A stretch of 64,000 nucleotides of DNA from Siderastrea siderea (lineage: Eukaryota; Cnidaria; Anthozoa; Scleractinia; Rhizangiidae). The stretch lies in the NCBI GenBank assembly GCA_964030785.1, contig OZ034975.1, positions 22,169,142-22,233,141 on the forward strand. Reading direction: 5' to 3'. Below are positions 17,269 to 27,700 of the stretch, one piece after another. The position numbers and the translations under genes are program-made. Numbering within the stretch: the first letter of the stretch is position 1; every line of letters begins with the position of its first letter. The notes beneath the pieces were generated by a model. That model was given only the letters and a program-made list of their open reading frames with translations, was not told where the DNA came from and searched no databases.

Positions 17269-18312
17269 TCACACTACCACTTCCCTTTTAAAGTGGAGAG
17301 TCAAGAGGGTATGTCCTTCGCCAAATTGCGTCAGATCCCCATTGATTTCGGCCATCTGGGTTTCCACGATTTCCACCACTTCATTGCGTACTGGGACATA
17401 TTGAATATGTCGAGGTTCAAAGTGGGTGGTGTTTTGTGGCTGGTACTTGATTTCTCGTAAGAGATCCGTGATGCGACCCCCTACCATGCTGCTGGTCCCT
17501 ACATCACAATACACGTGCAAAGGACGCGTCGGAGCAAATTCCAACGAAGGACGAAACTTGTTGTTCAAATTCACAAACCGCCAAGGACACGATAGACTCA
17601 AGTTCACATAATCCCCCTCCACTTTCCAAAAGATGGGTTTGTTGCTGGCATCGCGGATATCCGTCGGGGTGGGAATGGTGGAAATGCCTTGAAATTCTTG
17701 CAAGAGATTCGGACCTAATCGATACTGGCCGGGGGACACTTGTTCAATCCATCCCATTTTCAGGGCCAAGGTTTTGCCCCATGACACATGTGCTACTTGT
17801 CGTTTGTAATCCACATTGGTCGTATTCAATAACAAATCCCCTTCGGAGGTCCATTCAAAGGTCGGGTATAATTTGACGCCATTGTCCTCGGTCCATTTGT
17901 TTTTGGGTTGGGTTTGTTTTGCACGGCTTTGCTCGTAACGGTACACCAGTTGATGAAAAAAATGCGATCCCGTCGACGAGACCAATTCCTTTCTCATATC
18001 TCGACCGTAGACAGTGAGTTCGCGACGTTCATGGTACCAGACATCGTCCCCTTGATCGTCTGTGTCATGCACCCGTTCGTGCCATCGTACGTACAACAGA
18101 GGATGGGATTCGCCCACTCCTCCTTCTTCCACTATCACTGGAATGGTGGGTAAGGATAAACTCACCATGCCTACCATCCATCCTCGTCCCATAAATCGGA
18201 TGGGTTTAGGCAATCGGTTTCTGAAATGATGACTCTTGTTCCCAGGAAACTCCTTGGTACTCGCATGACTCATCAACGTCACGTAAAACGACGAGTTGGG
18301 CACCAACGTCAT
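17269..18312 (-). CDS. Minor capsid (penton-like) protein, copy 2
   Basis: The 347-residue protein is clearly paralogous to copy 1: SSFYVTLMSHASTKEFPGNK at the start, LHVYCDVGTSSMVGGRITDL and FEPRHIQYVPVRNEVVEIV near the end. The middle differs, so the two copies have been separate for long. The stop is 14 bases before the start of copy 1. Integrase lies immediately upstream. Confidence 0.8.
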   Translation of the reverse strand: MTLVPNSSFYVTLMSHASTKEFPGNKSHHFRNRLPKPIRFMGRGWMVGMVSLSLPTIPVIVEEGGVGESHPLLYVRWHERVHDTDDQGDDVWYHERRELTVYGRDMRKELVSSTGSHFFHQLVYRYEQSRAKQTQPKNKWTEDNGVKLYPTFEWTSEGDLLLNTTNVDYKRQVAHVSWGKTLALKMGWIEQVSPGQYRLGPNLLQEFQGISTIPTPTDIRDASNKPIFWKVEGDYVNLSLSCPWRFVNLNNKFRPSLEFAPTRPLHVYCDVGTSSMVGGRITDLLREIKYQPQNTTHFEPRHIQYVPVRNEVVEIVETQMAEINGDLTQFGEGHTLLTLHFKREVVV

Positions 18313-18315
18313 TTT

Positions 18316-19473
18316 TTAGTCACGTCGTCGTCGTCTTTTGGGTGGGCTTGTCTCTTGGGTCTTTTTCCTCTTGGGAGGGCTTTTCCTCTTGGGTGGTTGG
18401 AGAGACGTGACGTCTTGGCTAGCAATCCAACTATTGTACTTGTCGGGCCACCCTTTCCACTTAACCAACCATCGATCTTTTTGTCGCTTAAGTACCTTTT
18501 CGATGCGAAACACGTCGGACACATGGACTTTTTGTAAATCCTCTTCATAAAACGTACCTTGGACGGGGGTATCATCCCATTCGTGAATCTTATACGTGGG
18601 CACCGGGCCCGGGATCACACGATGCACGACAAACACTTCTTCGGTCCAACCGGGTAAATAGCCTTTTTCAAACGTACGATGAATCTTGTTGAGACGGACA
18701 CGATCCCCCACTTTGAATTTAGGTTTTTTCTGACCTTTTAATCGTTGGCCATACAATCGTTTCCACACAGCTTCTTCGTTGTCCCATGTCACGTCTTGAG
18801 GGTCCATACCAATACTTCGATGACGGGTCGCATTATACCCTTGCACCAACTCGGGTAAAACATCGTCAAACCGTAAGGTGTTGGCGGCGGTGAAATAACG
18901 GTACAACCGTTCTTTCAAGGTGCGATTAAATCGTTCCACCACACTGGCTTTCGCATCCCCTTCGGTGGAAAAATGTTTGATGCCTTGCTCGTCAAGCCAT
19001 CGTTGAAAAGTCCGATTATAAAATTCTTTCCCTCGATCCGTTTGCAATCGATTAGGGTGACGTCGTCCTTGTTTCAAAATCTTCTCAAAGGCACGAACCA
19101 ACGCCACCCCGGTTTTGTCTTTCAACGGTTGTACCCACGCGTACTTGGACAAGACATCCAAGACCGTCAACAAGTATCGTATGCCCCGATTATACTTGGC
19201 CAACGGTTGCACTTCCACTAAATCCGCGACCCATTGATCATCTAATCCCCCGACAATCACGGGTACGGTGGGAAAACGACGACGTCGTGGTTTATGTAAC
19301 GTATAGGCCAAATCCCGTTCCAAGACCCGTTGAGCTTTTTTCAAAGGGAGACGATGGGCTTTAGCAAACCGTTGCACGCCTCCTAAACTGCCGGGGGCTC
19401 GAGGATCGTGGTACCGATTCAACCATGATGGGGACACATCCTTTTTCTTTCGAGGGGCCATACGTTCTGGCAT
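18316..19473 (-). CDS. int: Retrovirus-type integrase with C-terminal chromodomain
   Basis: The 385-residue protein has the catalytic triad Asp84 (VADLVEV), Asp146 (QTDRGKEF) and Glu180 (VVERFNRTLK). An SH3-like region (KFKVGDRVRLNK) and a chromodomain (FRIEKVLKRQKDRWLVKWKGWPDKYNSWIA) end at a Lys/Arg/Pro-rich tail. Integrases of Polintons insert the element and leave 6-bp target copies. The chromodomain suggests targeting of histone-marked chromatin. The frame is intact. A second ATG at 19461 is an alternative start. Confidence 0.95.
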   Translation of the reverse strand: MPERMAPRKKKDVSPSWLNRYHDPRAPGSLGGVQRFAKAHRLPLKKAQRVLERDLAYTLHKPRRRRFPTVPVIVGGLDDQWVADLVEVQPLAKYNRGIRYLLTVLDVLSKYAWVQPLKDKTGVALVRAFEKILKQGRRHPNRLQTDRGKEFYNRTFQRWLDEQGIKHFSTEGDAKASVVERFNRTLKERLYRYFTAANTLRFDDVLPELVQGYNATRHRSIGMDPQDVTWDNEEAVWKRLYGQRLKGQKKPKFKVGDRVRLNKIHRTFEKGYLPGWTEEVFVVHRVIPGPVPTYKIHEWDDTPVQGTFYEEDLQKVHVSDVFRIEKVLKRQKDRWLVKWKGWPDKYNSWIASQDVTSLQPPKRKSPPKRKKTQETSPPKRRRRRD

Positions 19474-19772
19474 TCATCCCATAAGGTCGGTATGGTGGGG
19501 ACCGTGTGGGGATGCGCCTTTTGAATGATTCGATACCATCGCCATGCCTCTGGGTGGGCTTTTAACCATAAGACAAACACTACCCATCGATACAAGTTGC
19601 GGTCCACATGGGTTTCTTCAAAGAGGTGGAGAGGATGCGTGTCCTCGGGACAAGGGGGTATGGGGATTTGGGTGCCGGGTTGGTGATCATATAAGACTTG
19701 GCAAAGGGTTTGATGACATTGCCATTGCACCAGGAACAAGACAGAATCCCACGCATAACATACAGACTCCAT
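19419..19772 (-). CDS. Small Trp/His-rich protein of unknown function
   Basis: The 117-residue ORF begins at the ATG at 19772 and overlaps the integrase start by 55 bases in another frame. It is rich in Trp, His and Cys (CYAWDSVLFLVQWQCHQTLC, LYRWVVFVLWLKAHPEAW). It may be an accessory virion or host-interaction protein. I recognise no family. Confidence 0.5.
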   Translation of the reverse strand: MESVCYAWDSVLFLVQWQCHQTLCQVLYDHQPGTQIPIPPCPEDTHPLHLFEETHVDRNLYRWVVFVLWLKAHPEAWRWYRIIQKAHPHTVPTIPTLWDECQNVWPLERKRMCPHHG

Positions 19773-19791
19773 GGTGACATTGATAAAAAAT

Positions 19792-19797
19792 TTTATT
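19792..19797 (-). terminator. AATAAA signal after the GRF-zinc-finger gene
   Basis: TTTATT on the plus strand, 21 bases past the stop at 19818, is a polyadenylation signal for the rightmost minus-strand gene. Confidence 0.5.
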
Positions 19798-19817
19798 CCT
19801 ACTCCTTTTTAATACAT

Positions 19818-20438
19818 TTAAAAGAGACCTAGTCGTCCACAGCTGATGGTCTCTAGGCCTTTCTGCCAGTTGTCCACACTGTCACTGTACTTGGGGGGTG
19901 GTGGAGCTGGGGCTACCATCATTTCTTGACGGTTCTTGAGATCTTGAATTTCTCGTAACAATTGTTTCTCATAATCTGTCAAGGGCCGGTCCTCTTTGCT
20001 TTGGACTCGAGGTGGCGGGCCAGGGATGTCCACTCCACGTTTGGGATATCCTTGAGCATCACGGCTGGGTGGTTCAGCGAGTGCATCGGCTTTTTTGGGG
20101 GGATGGTCATGAAACCAACTCCAGTACTTGGGACCCAAGGGTTGATCGGCCCATCGGAAGAAGCCACACGTTTTCTTGGAACAATTCAGAAACAAGCGAT
20201 CGGGGTTCAGAGTCGAATGACTCTGTTGAAGCGTGGCGGGTTCACGGCAAAAGCATTGCAAACCACCCCACATGTCCAACACTTCTACATGAGGTTGACT
20301 ATACACGGCTTTCATATACTCCAAGGCTTGATCTTGTCCACAAAACAGCAAACACGGTTGAATGGGACATTTCACATACTTCCATCCCTTTTGAGAATTT
20401 CGGGCCTCCAAACGCACATCATGGCAAGGGCATACCAT
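19818..20438 (-). CDS. GRF-type zinc-finger protein
   Basis: The first ATG is at 20438 (206 residues). Two Cys-rich units are seen. The first is CPCHDVRLEARN...KYVKCPIQPCLLFC. The second is CFCREPATLQ...RLFLNCSKKTCGFFRWAD, a good match to the GRF zinc finger, which binds single-stranded DNA in topoisomerases and NEIL3. A Pro-rich tail with a helical segment follows. A role in replication or repair is inferred. TATA-like TTATAAA lies 34 bases upstream at 20472-20478. Confidence 0.72.
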   Translation of the reverse strand: MVCPCHDVRLEARNSQKGWKYVKCPIQPCLLFCGQDQALEYMKAVYSQPHVEVLDMWGGLQCFCREPATLQQSHSTLNPDRLFLNCSKKTCGFFRWADQPLGPKYWSWFHDHPPKKADALAEPPSRDAQGYPKRGVDIPGPPPRVQSKEDRPLTDYEKQLLREIQDLKNRQEMMVAPAPPPPKYSDSVDNWQKGLETISCGRLGLF

Positions 20439-20471
20439 ATAGTCCACTGAACTGGGAGGATCAAACAACCC

Positions 20472-20478
20472 TTATAAA
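20472..20478 (-). promoter_or_regulatory. TATA-like box of the GRF gene
   Basis: TTATAAA here reads TTTATAA on the minus strand, 34 bases before the ATG at 20438. It lies at the very edge of recognisable Polinton A sequence. Confidence 0.4.
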
Positions 20479-20489
20479 TCGTCTCCAAG

Positions 20490-21350
20490 GCGACCGTGAC
20501 AAAGATAAAACCTCGGAATCAACAAAGGAGAAAACACACGGGAAACGACCAGCAACTCCCCAGCCACACGCTCCAAGCGTTCAAAAGACGACTCTGGCTC
20601 GTCGCAGACGGAAAAATCCTCCACCAGTTCTCAGCGTTAACGACGATAGCAACAACAACGAACAGCCCACAGATGGCGACTCGACGAGATCCCGCGAGCC
20701 TACGCCATTCTCCGTGGGACATACTACCTCCATCGTGTTCGCCATCGTCGAGAGCAAATTGGCTTCGATGTCGCCAGCTCCAATCCTACCTCTCAAGCAA
20801 ACGCTGCTAACATCAATCTTGGGGATCCTAACGAGGTTCAGCGGTTGCTAAATAATCCGAGCCCGCCAACTGGAGATATCGCCGCTCACGTCGACGGCAA
20901 GACTCGCACCGCAATCCTCCAGGGTGAGTACGTTGATTTTGTGTCGCTGCTACACGACAACTCTACCGTCTCCTCCAACATTACTGAAGTGCTTTCCCTA
21001 ACTGTTAACGGTGAGTCCGTTCCTATCCATTTCCCGAGCCAGGGGAGGGTTAAAAAGTCCCCATCGATTCTTTCGATCGATGGCTGTCCGCCTTCTCCGT
21101 TTTTGCAACTATTCTCCTTCCATCGTTTCCACATCGGGCGGTGGAAATGTTTCCGTACCTCAACATTATCCAGTCAGCTCATAAGAAATTTTTAGGCCTC
21201 TCCTGGCTCGCTTACGACATAGACTTCCGCCGTAGGGCAGCTCGCGACCCGACCCTTTCATGGAATAAAATCCACCCCCAGCTTTACCTGGAGAAATTTA
21301 CTGGCCTCTCCCGTTCAGCCTACTTTACCTGTGAGGGGGGGGGGGGGGTG
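20490..21350 (+). pseudogene. DIRS gag-like remnant
   Basis: Several frames carry pieces of one protein: a basic start (TTLARRRRKNPPP), then AHVDGKTRTAILQGEYVDFV, and from about 21140 a piece with WLAYDIDFRRRAARDPTLSW. The last resembles the C-terminal gag region of DIRS-like elements. At least two frameshifts are needed to join them. A G10 run occurs near 21339-21348. Confidence 0.6.
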
Positions 21351-21459
21351 GATCATATGTCTCATTCCTGCTCTCTGTCTCCCCTAGGGATAGGACAGGC
21401 AGCCAGCCCAGTGGTCCCTGCCGAAACTTCAATCGGGGAACAGCCTGCATCAGGACACC

Positions 21460-22113
21460 TTGCCCCTACCCTCACCGCCGCTCAGTCCCAAACTGCGAGG
21501 AGTCTCACCCAGCCACCCTGCACCGCACCCACCGCCATGGAAAGTCTTCAAAGGAGAACAATCACAAACGCCGCTGAGTTTGTTAAGGGGTTTAAACCTC
21601 ACACCCCCATTAATGTTGATCTACTTGAGTGCTACCTTGAGGGCCACCCGATTCAGGTTTCGTTTCTTCCCTTTGTGTAGGTTTAAAAATTTCCGCATTT
21701 CTCCCTTGGGTCTTGTACCTAAAAAACACTCGGACAAATGGCGTAGAATTTTCCACCTCTCATATCCGAAAACATCGAGCACCAGCATAAATGCTAACAT
21801 CCCCATCACAGACTATAGCCTGCAGTATGTTACCATAGATAATGCTATCCACCTTCTCCTGTCCCTTGGAAAGGGCACCGTTATGTCCAAGACAGATATC
21901 CAGTCTGCCTTGCGGATAATCCCCGTACACCCTGATGATTGGGAACTGTTAGGGATGCACTGGAAGAGGCTTTACTTCTTCGACACCGTACTCCCCTTCG
22001 GTCTCCAAAGTGCACCCTTCCTTTTCAATATGGTTTCCGATGGCCTTGAATGGATAATTCGCAATAGGCTGAACATCAGGGTGGTCCTGCACATCCTGGA
22101 TGATTTTTTTTAA
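21460..22113 (+). pseudogene. DIRS reverse transcriptase fragment
   Basis: The frame shows FRISPLGLVPKKHSDKWRRI, TDIQSALRIIPVHPDDWELL, LPFGLQSAPFLFN and the catalytic VLHILDDFF, the DIRS form of the YxDD box. It stops right after the box, and the RT continues to about 22500 in the same frame after one stop (22112) as LFTELDIPLAPGKTASPSTQ. Confidence 0.85.
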
Positions 22114-22499
22114 TTGCACTTCCTACCCCGTTCCCAATGCAGTACTGCACTTTGTAACCTCCTTACCTTATTTACAGAACTGGATATTCCCCTTGCCCCA
22201 GGTAAAACTGCTTCCCCTTCTACCCAATTAGAATTTATGGATATTCTCCTGGACTCCTCTACTGTGGAACCCAGGCTCCCTGACGACAAGCTGAGCAGGC
22301 TGCGCTCTCTTGTCTCCTCCTGGCAAACTAAAACTTGTTGCCGCCTTCAGGACCTCCAGTCACTCATCGGTTCCTTGAATTTTGCGTGTAAAGTGGTTGC
22401 CCCGGGGCGTCCATTCCTCCGCCGCATGATTGCCCTCACCTGTGGTGTTTCCAAGCCCACCTCAGTTATTCGCTTGGGTGAGGAACTTCGCAAGGATCT

Positions 22500-22832
22500 A
22501 GGTATGTGGGCCCTCTTCTTAACATCTTGGAATGGTATCAAACTTTTGAATTGTGTCCACCCTTCTCCCCTTGCGATGACTCCATTCCCCTTTTCATGGA
22601 TGCCTCTGGGTCCATCGGGTATGGTGCCTACCTTCAGCCCCACTGGTTTCATGGGAAATGGCTTCCACAGCACACCCCAGCCTTTTCTCCAGATATTAGT
22701 ATTCCATGGCAGGAACTGTTCCCCATTTACCTAGTATGTGCCCTCTGGGGATCCCTTTGGTCCAACAAGCACATACGCTTCTCTTGTGATAATAAGGCTG
22801 TTGTGTCTATAATTAATAGCAAGACCTCCTAA
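22500..22832 (+). pseudogene. RNase H domain of the DIRS element
   Basis: The frame encodes LFMDASGSIGYGAYLQPHWF, PWQELFPIYLVCALWG and FSCDNKAVVSIIN, the D-E-D pattern of DIRS RNase H. It is out of frame with the preceding RT part. Confidence 0.8.
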
Positions 22833-23169
22833 ATTCCCTGTATCATGGATCTCCTCCGTCCCATCCCTCTATTTATCCTCCAACATAATTTCACCCTTAC
22901 AGCCGTTCATGTACCAGGACTCCAAAATGGTATCACTGACTCCCTTTCTCACTTCCAGATGGAACGCTTCAGGGAGCTGGCACCAGAAGCCTCGCCTACT
23001 GGCTACCCCATCCCAACATCTCTTATTCACATTTAACCTCCCGAATACACGGCTACCTCTGGGTCCCCTCGCCCCTTCCACTAGACGAACCTACGCAGCA
23101 GGCGAGAAACATTTTATTTGATTCTGCCTCAAACATGGCCTTGTTACCCCCACCACACCCTTACTCCCC

Positions 23170-24035
23170 GCAAGTTAAGTCACTTTGATCTACTGGGTGG
23201 CTCATTTAGCTGAGTCTGTTAAATTTCACAATATTAAGGTTTACCTAGCAGTGATACAAAATCTACATGTTGAGTTCAACTGCACCCTCAATTTCGCAGG
23301 CACGCCCCGCGTACAAAACACTATAAGCGGAATCAAACGTTCTCTTGGCCTCACTCCACGTGATCGCCAGCCCATTACGTTGTTTATTCTCGAACGTATT
23401 TTCCACACCCTTAGCCCGGACCGTTCATCCGATATAGACACCGCGATGCTGTGGGCTTCCTTTACTTTATGAGGTGCAGTGAACTCACATGTAATGGTTT
23501 TCTTGACCATAGCGTACACCTAACTCGTGAGGACGTCACTTTCTTCTGCAACATTTCTCACCCTCAAGACACGCAAGTACGCCTCAAGAAGTCCAAGACA
23601 GACCCTTTCCGGCAATCAACCCTCATCACCATCGCCAAGTCCAATTCCAATGTCTGTGCAGTGTCCGCCACAAGGGAACTTATTCTGCAATCTCCAGAGT
23701 CAACTCCACAGAGTCCACTCTTTCAATTTAAGGATGGCACCCTCCTCTCCAGGCGCACCATGACCCTAAATCTACACACACTACTTCAACTGTGCGGTCT
23801 CCACGCCAAATCGTATAATACCCACAACTTCAGAATAGGGGCAGCCACAACAGCGGCAGCCGCTGGCCTGCCAGTTTGGCTCATCAAAATACTGGGTCGC
23901 TGGCGATCTGATTCCTATGAACGGTATATTCACCTTCCTAAGATTACCATCCTTCAAGTTCCCACAATCATGGCTGCTTATCACCGTGACAACACATCTA
24001 CCCAGAACCCTCCTAAATTTGATCCCTGGAAGTGA
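23170..24035 (+). pseudogene. Tyrosine recombinase of the DIRS element
   Basis: Two overlapping frames (23185-23472 and 23451-24035) hold one recombinase. The second includes FMRCSELTCNGF, LTREDVTFFC, HNFRIGAATTAAAAGLPVWL and LGRWRSDSYERYIH, containing the Arg, His-x-x-Arg, His/Trp and Tyr residues of the family. A frameshift near 23460 separates it from the N-terminal part. Confidence 0.85.
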
Positions 24036-24040
24036 ACTGG

Positions 24041-24067
24041 ACATACATACATACATACATACATACT
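24041..24067 (+). repeat. (CATA)n microsatellite
   Basis: Six CATA units; read on the minus strand it is (TATG)n, the usual 3' tail of the CR1/L2-like LINE fragment that follows. Confidence 0.9.
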
Positions 24068-24440
24068 TTATTATAGCTCCCAAAGGGGCTCTTCCGCTAT
24101 AAATACACAAATAATAATAAACTAATAACAAAAAATATATTATAGAAAATACTAATCTTCTCTAGAAAATATAAAATACTATTGTAAGAATTTAAAAATT
24201 TCGAAATAATAAAAGCTAATAACGGGGAAATCTCTAAAGTTTTAATAAATAGTTATATAAATTCTTCTTGAAATGCTTTGTGTCCCTAGTTTTCTTAATA
24301 TCGTCTGGGAGGTCATTATATGACTTGGCGCCTCGAAAAGCAAACGACCGCTGACCTATTTTTAATCTACATGCACATCTTGTGTCAAGGCCTTTATTGG
24401 TTAGAACTGAACTATATTTTTTAGTCTAATAGCGAAGCCT
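24046..24440 (-). mobile_element. CR1/L2-like LINE 3' fragment
   Basis: On the minus strand a short frame near 24365-24245 reads FRGAKSYNDLPDDIKKTRDT and then KHFKKNLYNYLL before a stop, the typical C-terminus of CR1/L2/Rex-type reverse transcriptases. An A/T-rich 3' UTR and a (TATG)n tail follow. It is heavily 5' truncated. Confidence 0.7.
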
Positions 24441-24731
24441 TTGAGCCTTTGACTGAAGACTATTAACTACATAGCTTACATTCACCATGGCTAGGGTTAG
24501 GATTCTATAAAAAGAGAGAGTGGTAACTATACAACTGGGAATCTTGTCTGAGGCTGCTAGCAGAATGCTGCTTCGCACCATCCTGGGTGGGGCTTGCTTT
24601 TTTCTGTGAACAGCTCTTTTAGCCGCTTCAGTGTGGGAGGATTTCTGTTCCAGAATCTATGGGGATATGTGTTGCTGGCGACAACCCTTCAGTCCCACAC
24701 TGAAGCGATGCCTCGGTTGCCTTAGCTTGGG
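24441..24731. other. Gene-free stretch with a 15-bp perfect inverted repeat
   Basis: CGCTTCAGTGTGGGA at 24624-24638 and its exact reverse complement at 24693-24707 are 54 bases apart and could form a stem-loop. I see no coding sequence here. The pair may be a remnant of a small foldback element. Confidence 0.6.
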
Positions 24732-27700
24732 TTGAGACTACAGTGGTCACGTCCACCTCCCCTTGCTGGCCAACCTTCTGGGAGCACGCTACTCAGCTGT
24801 ACTCCATTACGGCCAATCCACGTTTTCTATGCCACTCGTTTCATTAATCGTTTTACCACAAGTATCGTGTTTTATCAGCCATCTGACAAAAGCAAACCAG
24901 AGCTGGTCTATTCTAGTCAGATATCCGTGCAAGATGTTATTAACGCAGCTGTCACAAGACCGACCATACCAGAAGTAGCAGGTGCCATGAATAAAACACA
25001 GCAGATTTTCCACACCGCCAAAATCATCAAGAATGAGATAAAAGCGTGCAAAGGAATCTCCATACGGCCACTGAACACCAATGATATCAATCTCGAGTCT
25101 GCTAAGAGTATAGTACCACAAAGTTTGTAACTTTTTTTGCGCTGGATCATTGCCTGTGACAGTTATGTGTATGAAGAGCCTGATCCGTCCATTACTTGCA
25201 GAAACATGGCAGATGAGAGACGCGTTTTAAGCATTGCCCAAGATGTTATTCATAGTGCATCAAATGCTCGAGTGAAAGTGCCCAAACATGTCAGCCTTGC
25301 AATGACTGTGCATCATTTAACGACCTCGAAACTTTTGATCACGTTGCTTAACCGAATGGGACATTGCTCGTCCTGTGATGAAATTCAAAGTGTTGACACA
25401 AGCCTTGCAATGGAGGTAGTAGCCAAGAGTGAGGAATATGGAACTGTTATCCCCTCAAACATATCACCCATGTCATTTACTCAACTTGCAGCTGATAACA
25501 ATGATTTTAACGAGGAGACTTTAGATGGTAAAAACACGACTCACGCAACAACAATGGTCGTTTATCAGCGCAAGCCCTTCGGTCCAGAGCCCCCACCAAA
25601 TGTGGCTGCTGACCATTCACAACGAAGAAGATCCTATAAAGCGCAAGGTCACGTTTATGAAATTCAAGAGTTCTCTGCACACGGGAGAAGGCCAGCAGTT
25701 ACGTCGTTTGTTGGAGTTGATATGGATGAATGGTTCAAAGAAACAAGTGAAATATACACTTTGGCGAAGAACATGGACTTTGTTTGGAAACTTTTACGTG
25801 TCAATCAATCTGACGTAAGCCCGCATGCTCCTGATGACATTCACACTATCCCAGTCGTTCCAAGCTGGAGTGCTTTCAACTCGATGCTGTTTCCAAACAT
25901 TCCACAGCCAACGACAATTGGTTATTGCCCCATGATAGATGGCTCGTCTACTGATTTAGTACGGTGTACACTGTCATGAAACACGCACAAAAGATCAGCT
26001 CAAGTATTGGACAATCCGATTCCGTCATCACTTTTGATCTTGCCATTTATGCAAAGGCCAAGCAAGTTCAGTGGAGGTGTCCAGAAGAATTTTCTGATAC
26101 AGTGATTCGCATGGGTGGTTTCCATATTGCACTGAACTTCCTTTCTCTGATTGGAAAGAAATACACCAATTCTGGGCTCGATGATCTGCTGATAGAATCA
26201 GGCGTTTATGCTGCTGGAACAACATCGGCTTTGATTAAAGGAAAGTGTTACAATAGAGGTATAAGAGGTCATAAATTGGCAGTGGAAGCGTACTTTCGTC
26301 TACTGTGGAAGTCATTTCAGTAGTGGATCAGTGACCAGCATCCTGAATCGGAACACATTATCAGAGAGCAACTCCATGGCAAGATCTCAGAGTGTAGGGT
26401 TGCAGTGCAGAACAAGAGTGTTGGCCAAAGAAAACGTCGAAGAGCTTTCCCTTAACATGCAAGAGGTGGTGGACCTACTCGAAAGATTCAAGCAAGATTT
26501 CCGTTCCCAGTCCAAAATGTTCGCATTCTGGGAAGAGTACGGTACAATGGTGAGCATCCTGTTACAATTTATCAAGGCTGGAAGAACCGGGAATTGGAAG
26601 CTACATCTTTCAGCCACTGCTGCCATGTTGCCAAACTTCTTTGCCATGGACCGGCCCAATCACGCTCGTTGGCTGCCAGTTTATCTGTGCGACATGAATC
26701 AGTTAGAAGCAGATCACCCACAAACATACCGGGAGTTTGTAAACGGAAATCACGCCGTGAGCCGTTCAAAGCAGCCATTTGCGCAAGTTTGGACAGACAT
26801 GGCACTTGAGCAATCCATTAACGCAGATTCCAAGACACAGGGCGGCATCATTGGTATAACGAAGTCTCCAGGTGCACTTGAGAGATGGTTCCTGACATGC
26901 CACGAACGTGCATCGATAACTACAGCACTTAAGGACATGTACGTCTTGCAGGATTCTGATAGAGTAGCAACACACAAAGAAGCTGCTCCAAAGCGGGTAC
27001 AACGAGATGAAAGCGATGTAAAGAAAATGGTGGCATGCTTCACATCTGGAATGATGATCGATCCGTTTTCACAAGATTACGATTCCTTAGTTAACGTTGC
27101 CACAGGTGTGGTTATGCCTACCGGAGACGCAGACAGCTTAGTCCAAAGCACTGAGAAGGGCAGAGAGCAGATGCATTTGTTCATTACCAAGCGACTGAAT
27201 TCCAACGAAGTAAGTTTTTGGGACCCAATACCAAACTTGAAGATTAAAACATTCACAGCACTGACAAAGAAGATCCAGGTCAAGACAGCCGATGAGGTTA
27301 TCACCGTGGGTGCAGATAGAGACCTGTTTGGGAGGCTGCTAATAGTAGCTAACGTCAGGCAGATCAACCTCAACGAAGTCTTAAGCTACGAACTCTCCCC
27401 AGTTCCAATTGCACTTGCACATCCAGACGGCAGCTTGAGAAAAACAAACGAGAGCGTTCTTTCCGCGGTCATAGAGAAGGGTATTTCTGTGCTTCCAAGG
27501 CTCCCTCAACAACCACCAGAAACAACTTCAGTTCACATACTTAATGGTATGGCATTGGTGCAGATGGTGAAGTCTGGCGGTGCGAAGACGTTTGGCGAAA
27601 TGGCAGCGAAATACTTTCCCATAATCACAGATCCACTTCGTCAGAGCAATTGCAATCGAGTGGATATCGTCTTCGATCATTATTGGAAAGTTTCAATTAA

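Larger units (their letters stand above)
3482..20484 (-). mobile_element. Polinton A (adintovirus-like), both ends missing
   Basis: About 17 kb carries the full Polinton/adintovirus set: protein-primed-type PolB, retrovirus-type integrase, packaging ATPase, adenain-like protease, double-jelly-roll capsid protein, penton-like proteins, PLA2-like protein and small basic core proteins. Most genes read leftward; only two read rightward from the divergent promoter at 7021-7250. No terminal inverted repeat was found: the left part is cut by the LINE and the window edge, and the right side passes into a DIRS element near 20475-20490. Base composition is close to balanced, unlike Polinton B. Confidence 0.9.
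20485..24035 (+). mobile_element. Decayed DIRS-type retroelement with tyrosine recombinase
   Basis: Gag, reverse transcriptase, RNase H and tyrosine recombinase follow each other on the plus strand in several frames with stops between, the order seen in DIRS/Ngaro elements. The left limit is uncertain and is set where Polinton A coding ends. No split direct or inverted terminal repeats could be traced by eye. It probably inserted into, or recombined with, the right part of Polinton A. Confidence 0.8.

Noticed and set aside
20485..20640. Right terminal inverted repeat of Polinton A
   Set aside because: No matching left terminus is present in the window, and the sequence already reads as DIRS gag-like coding, so the boundary cannot be shown.
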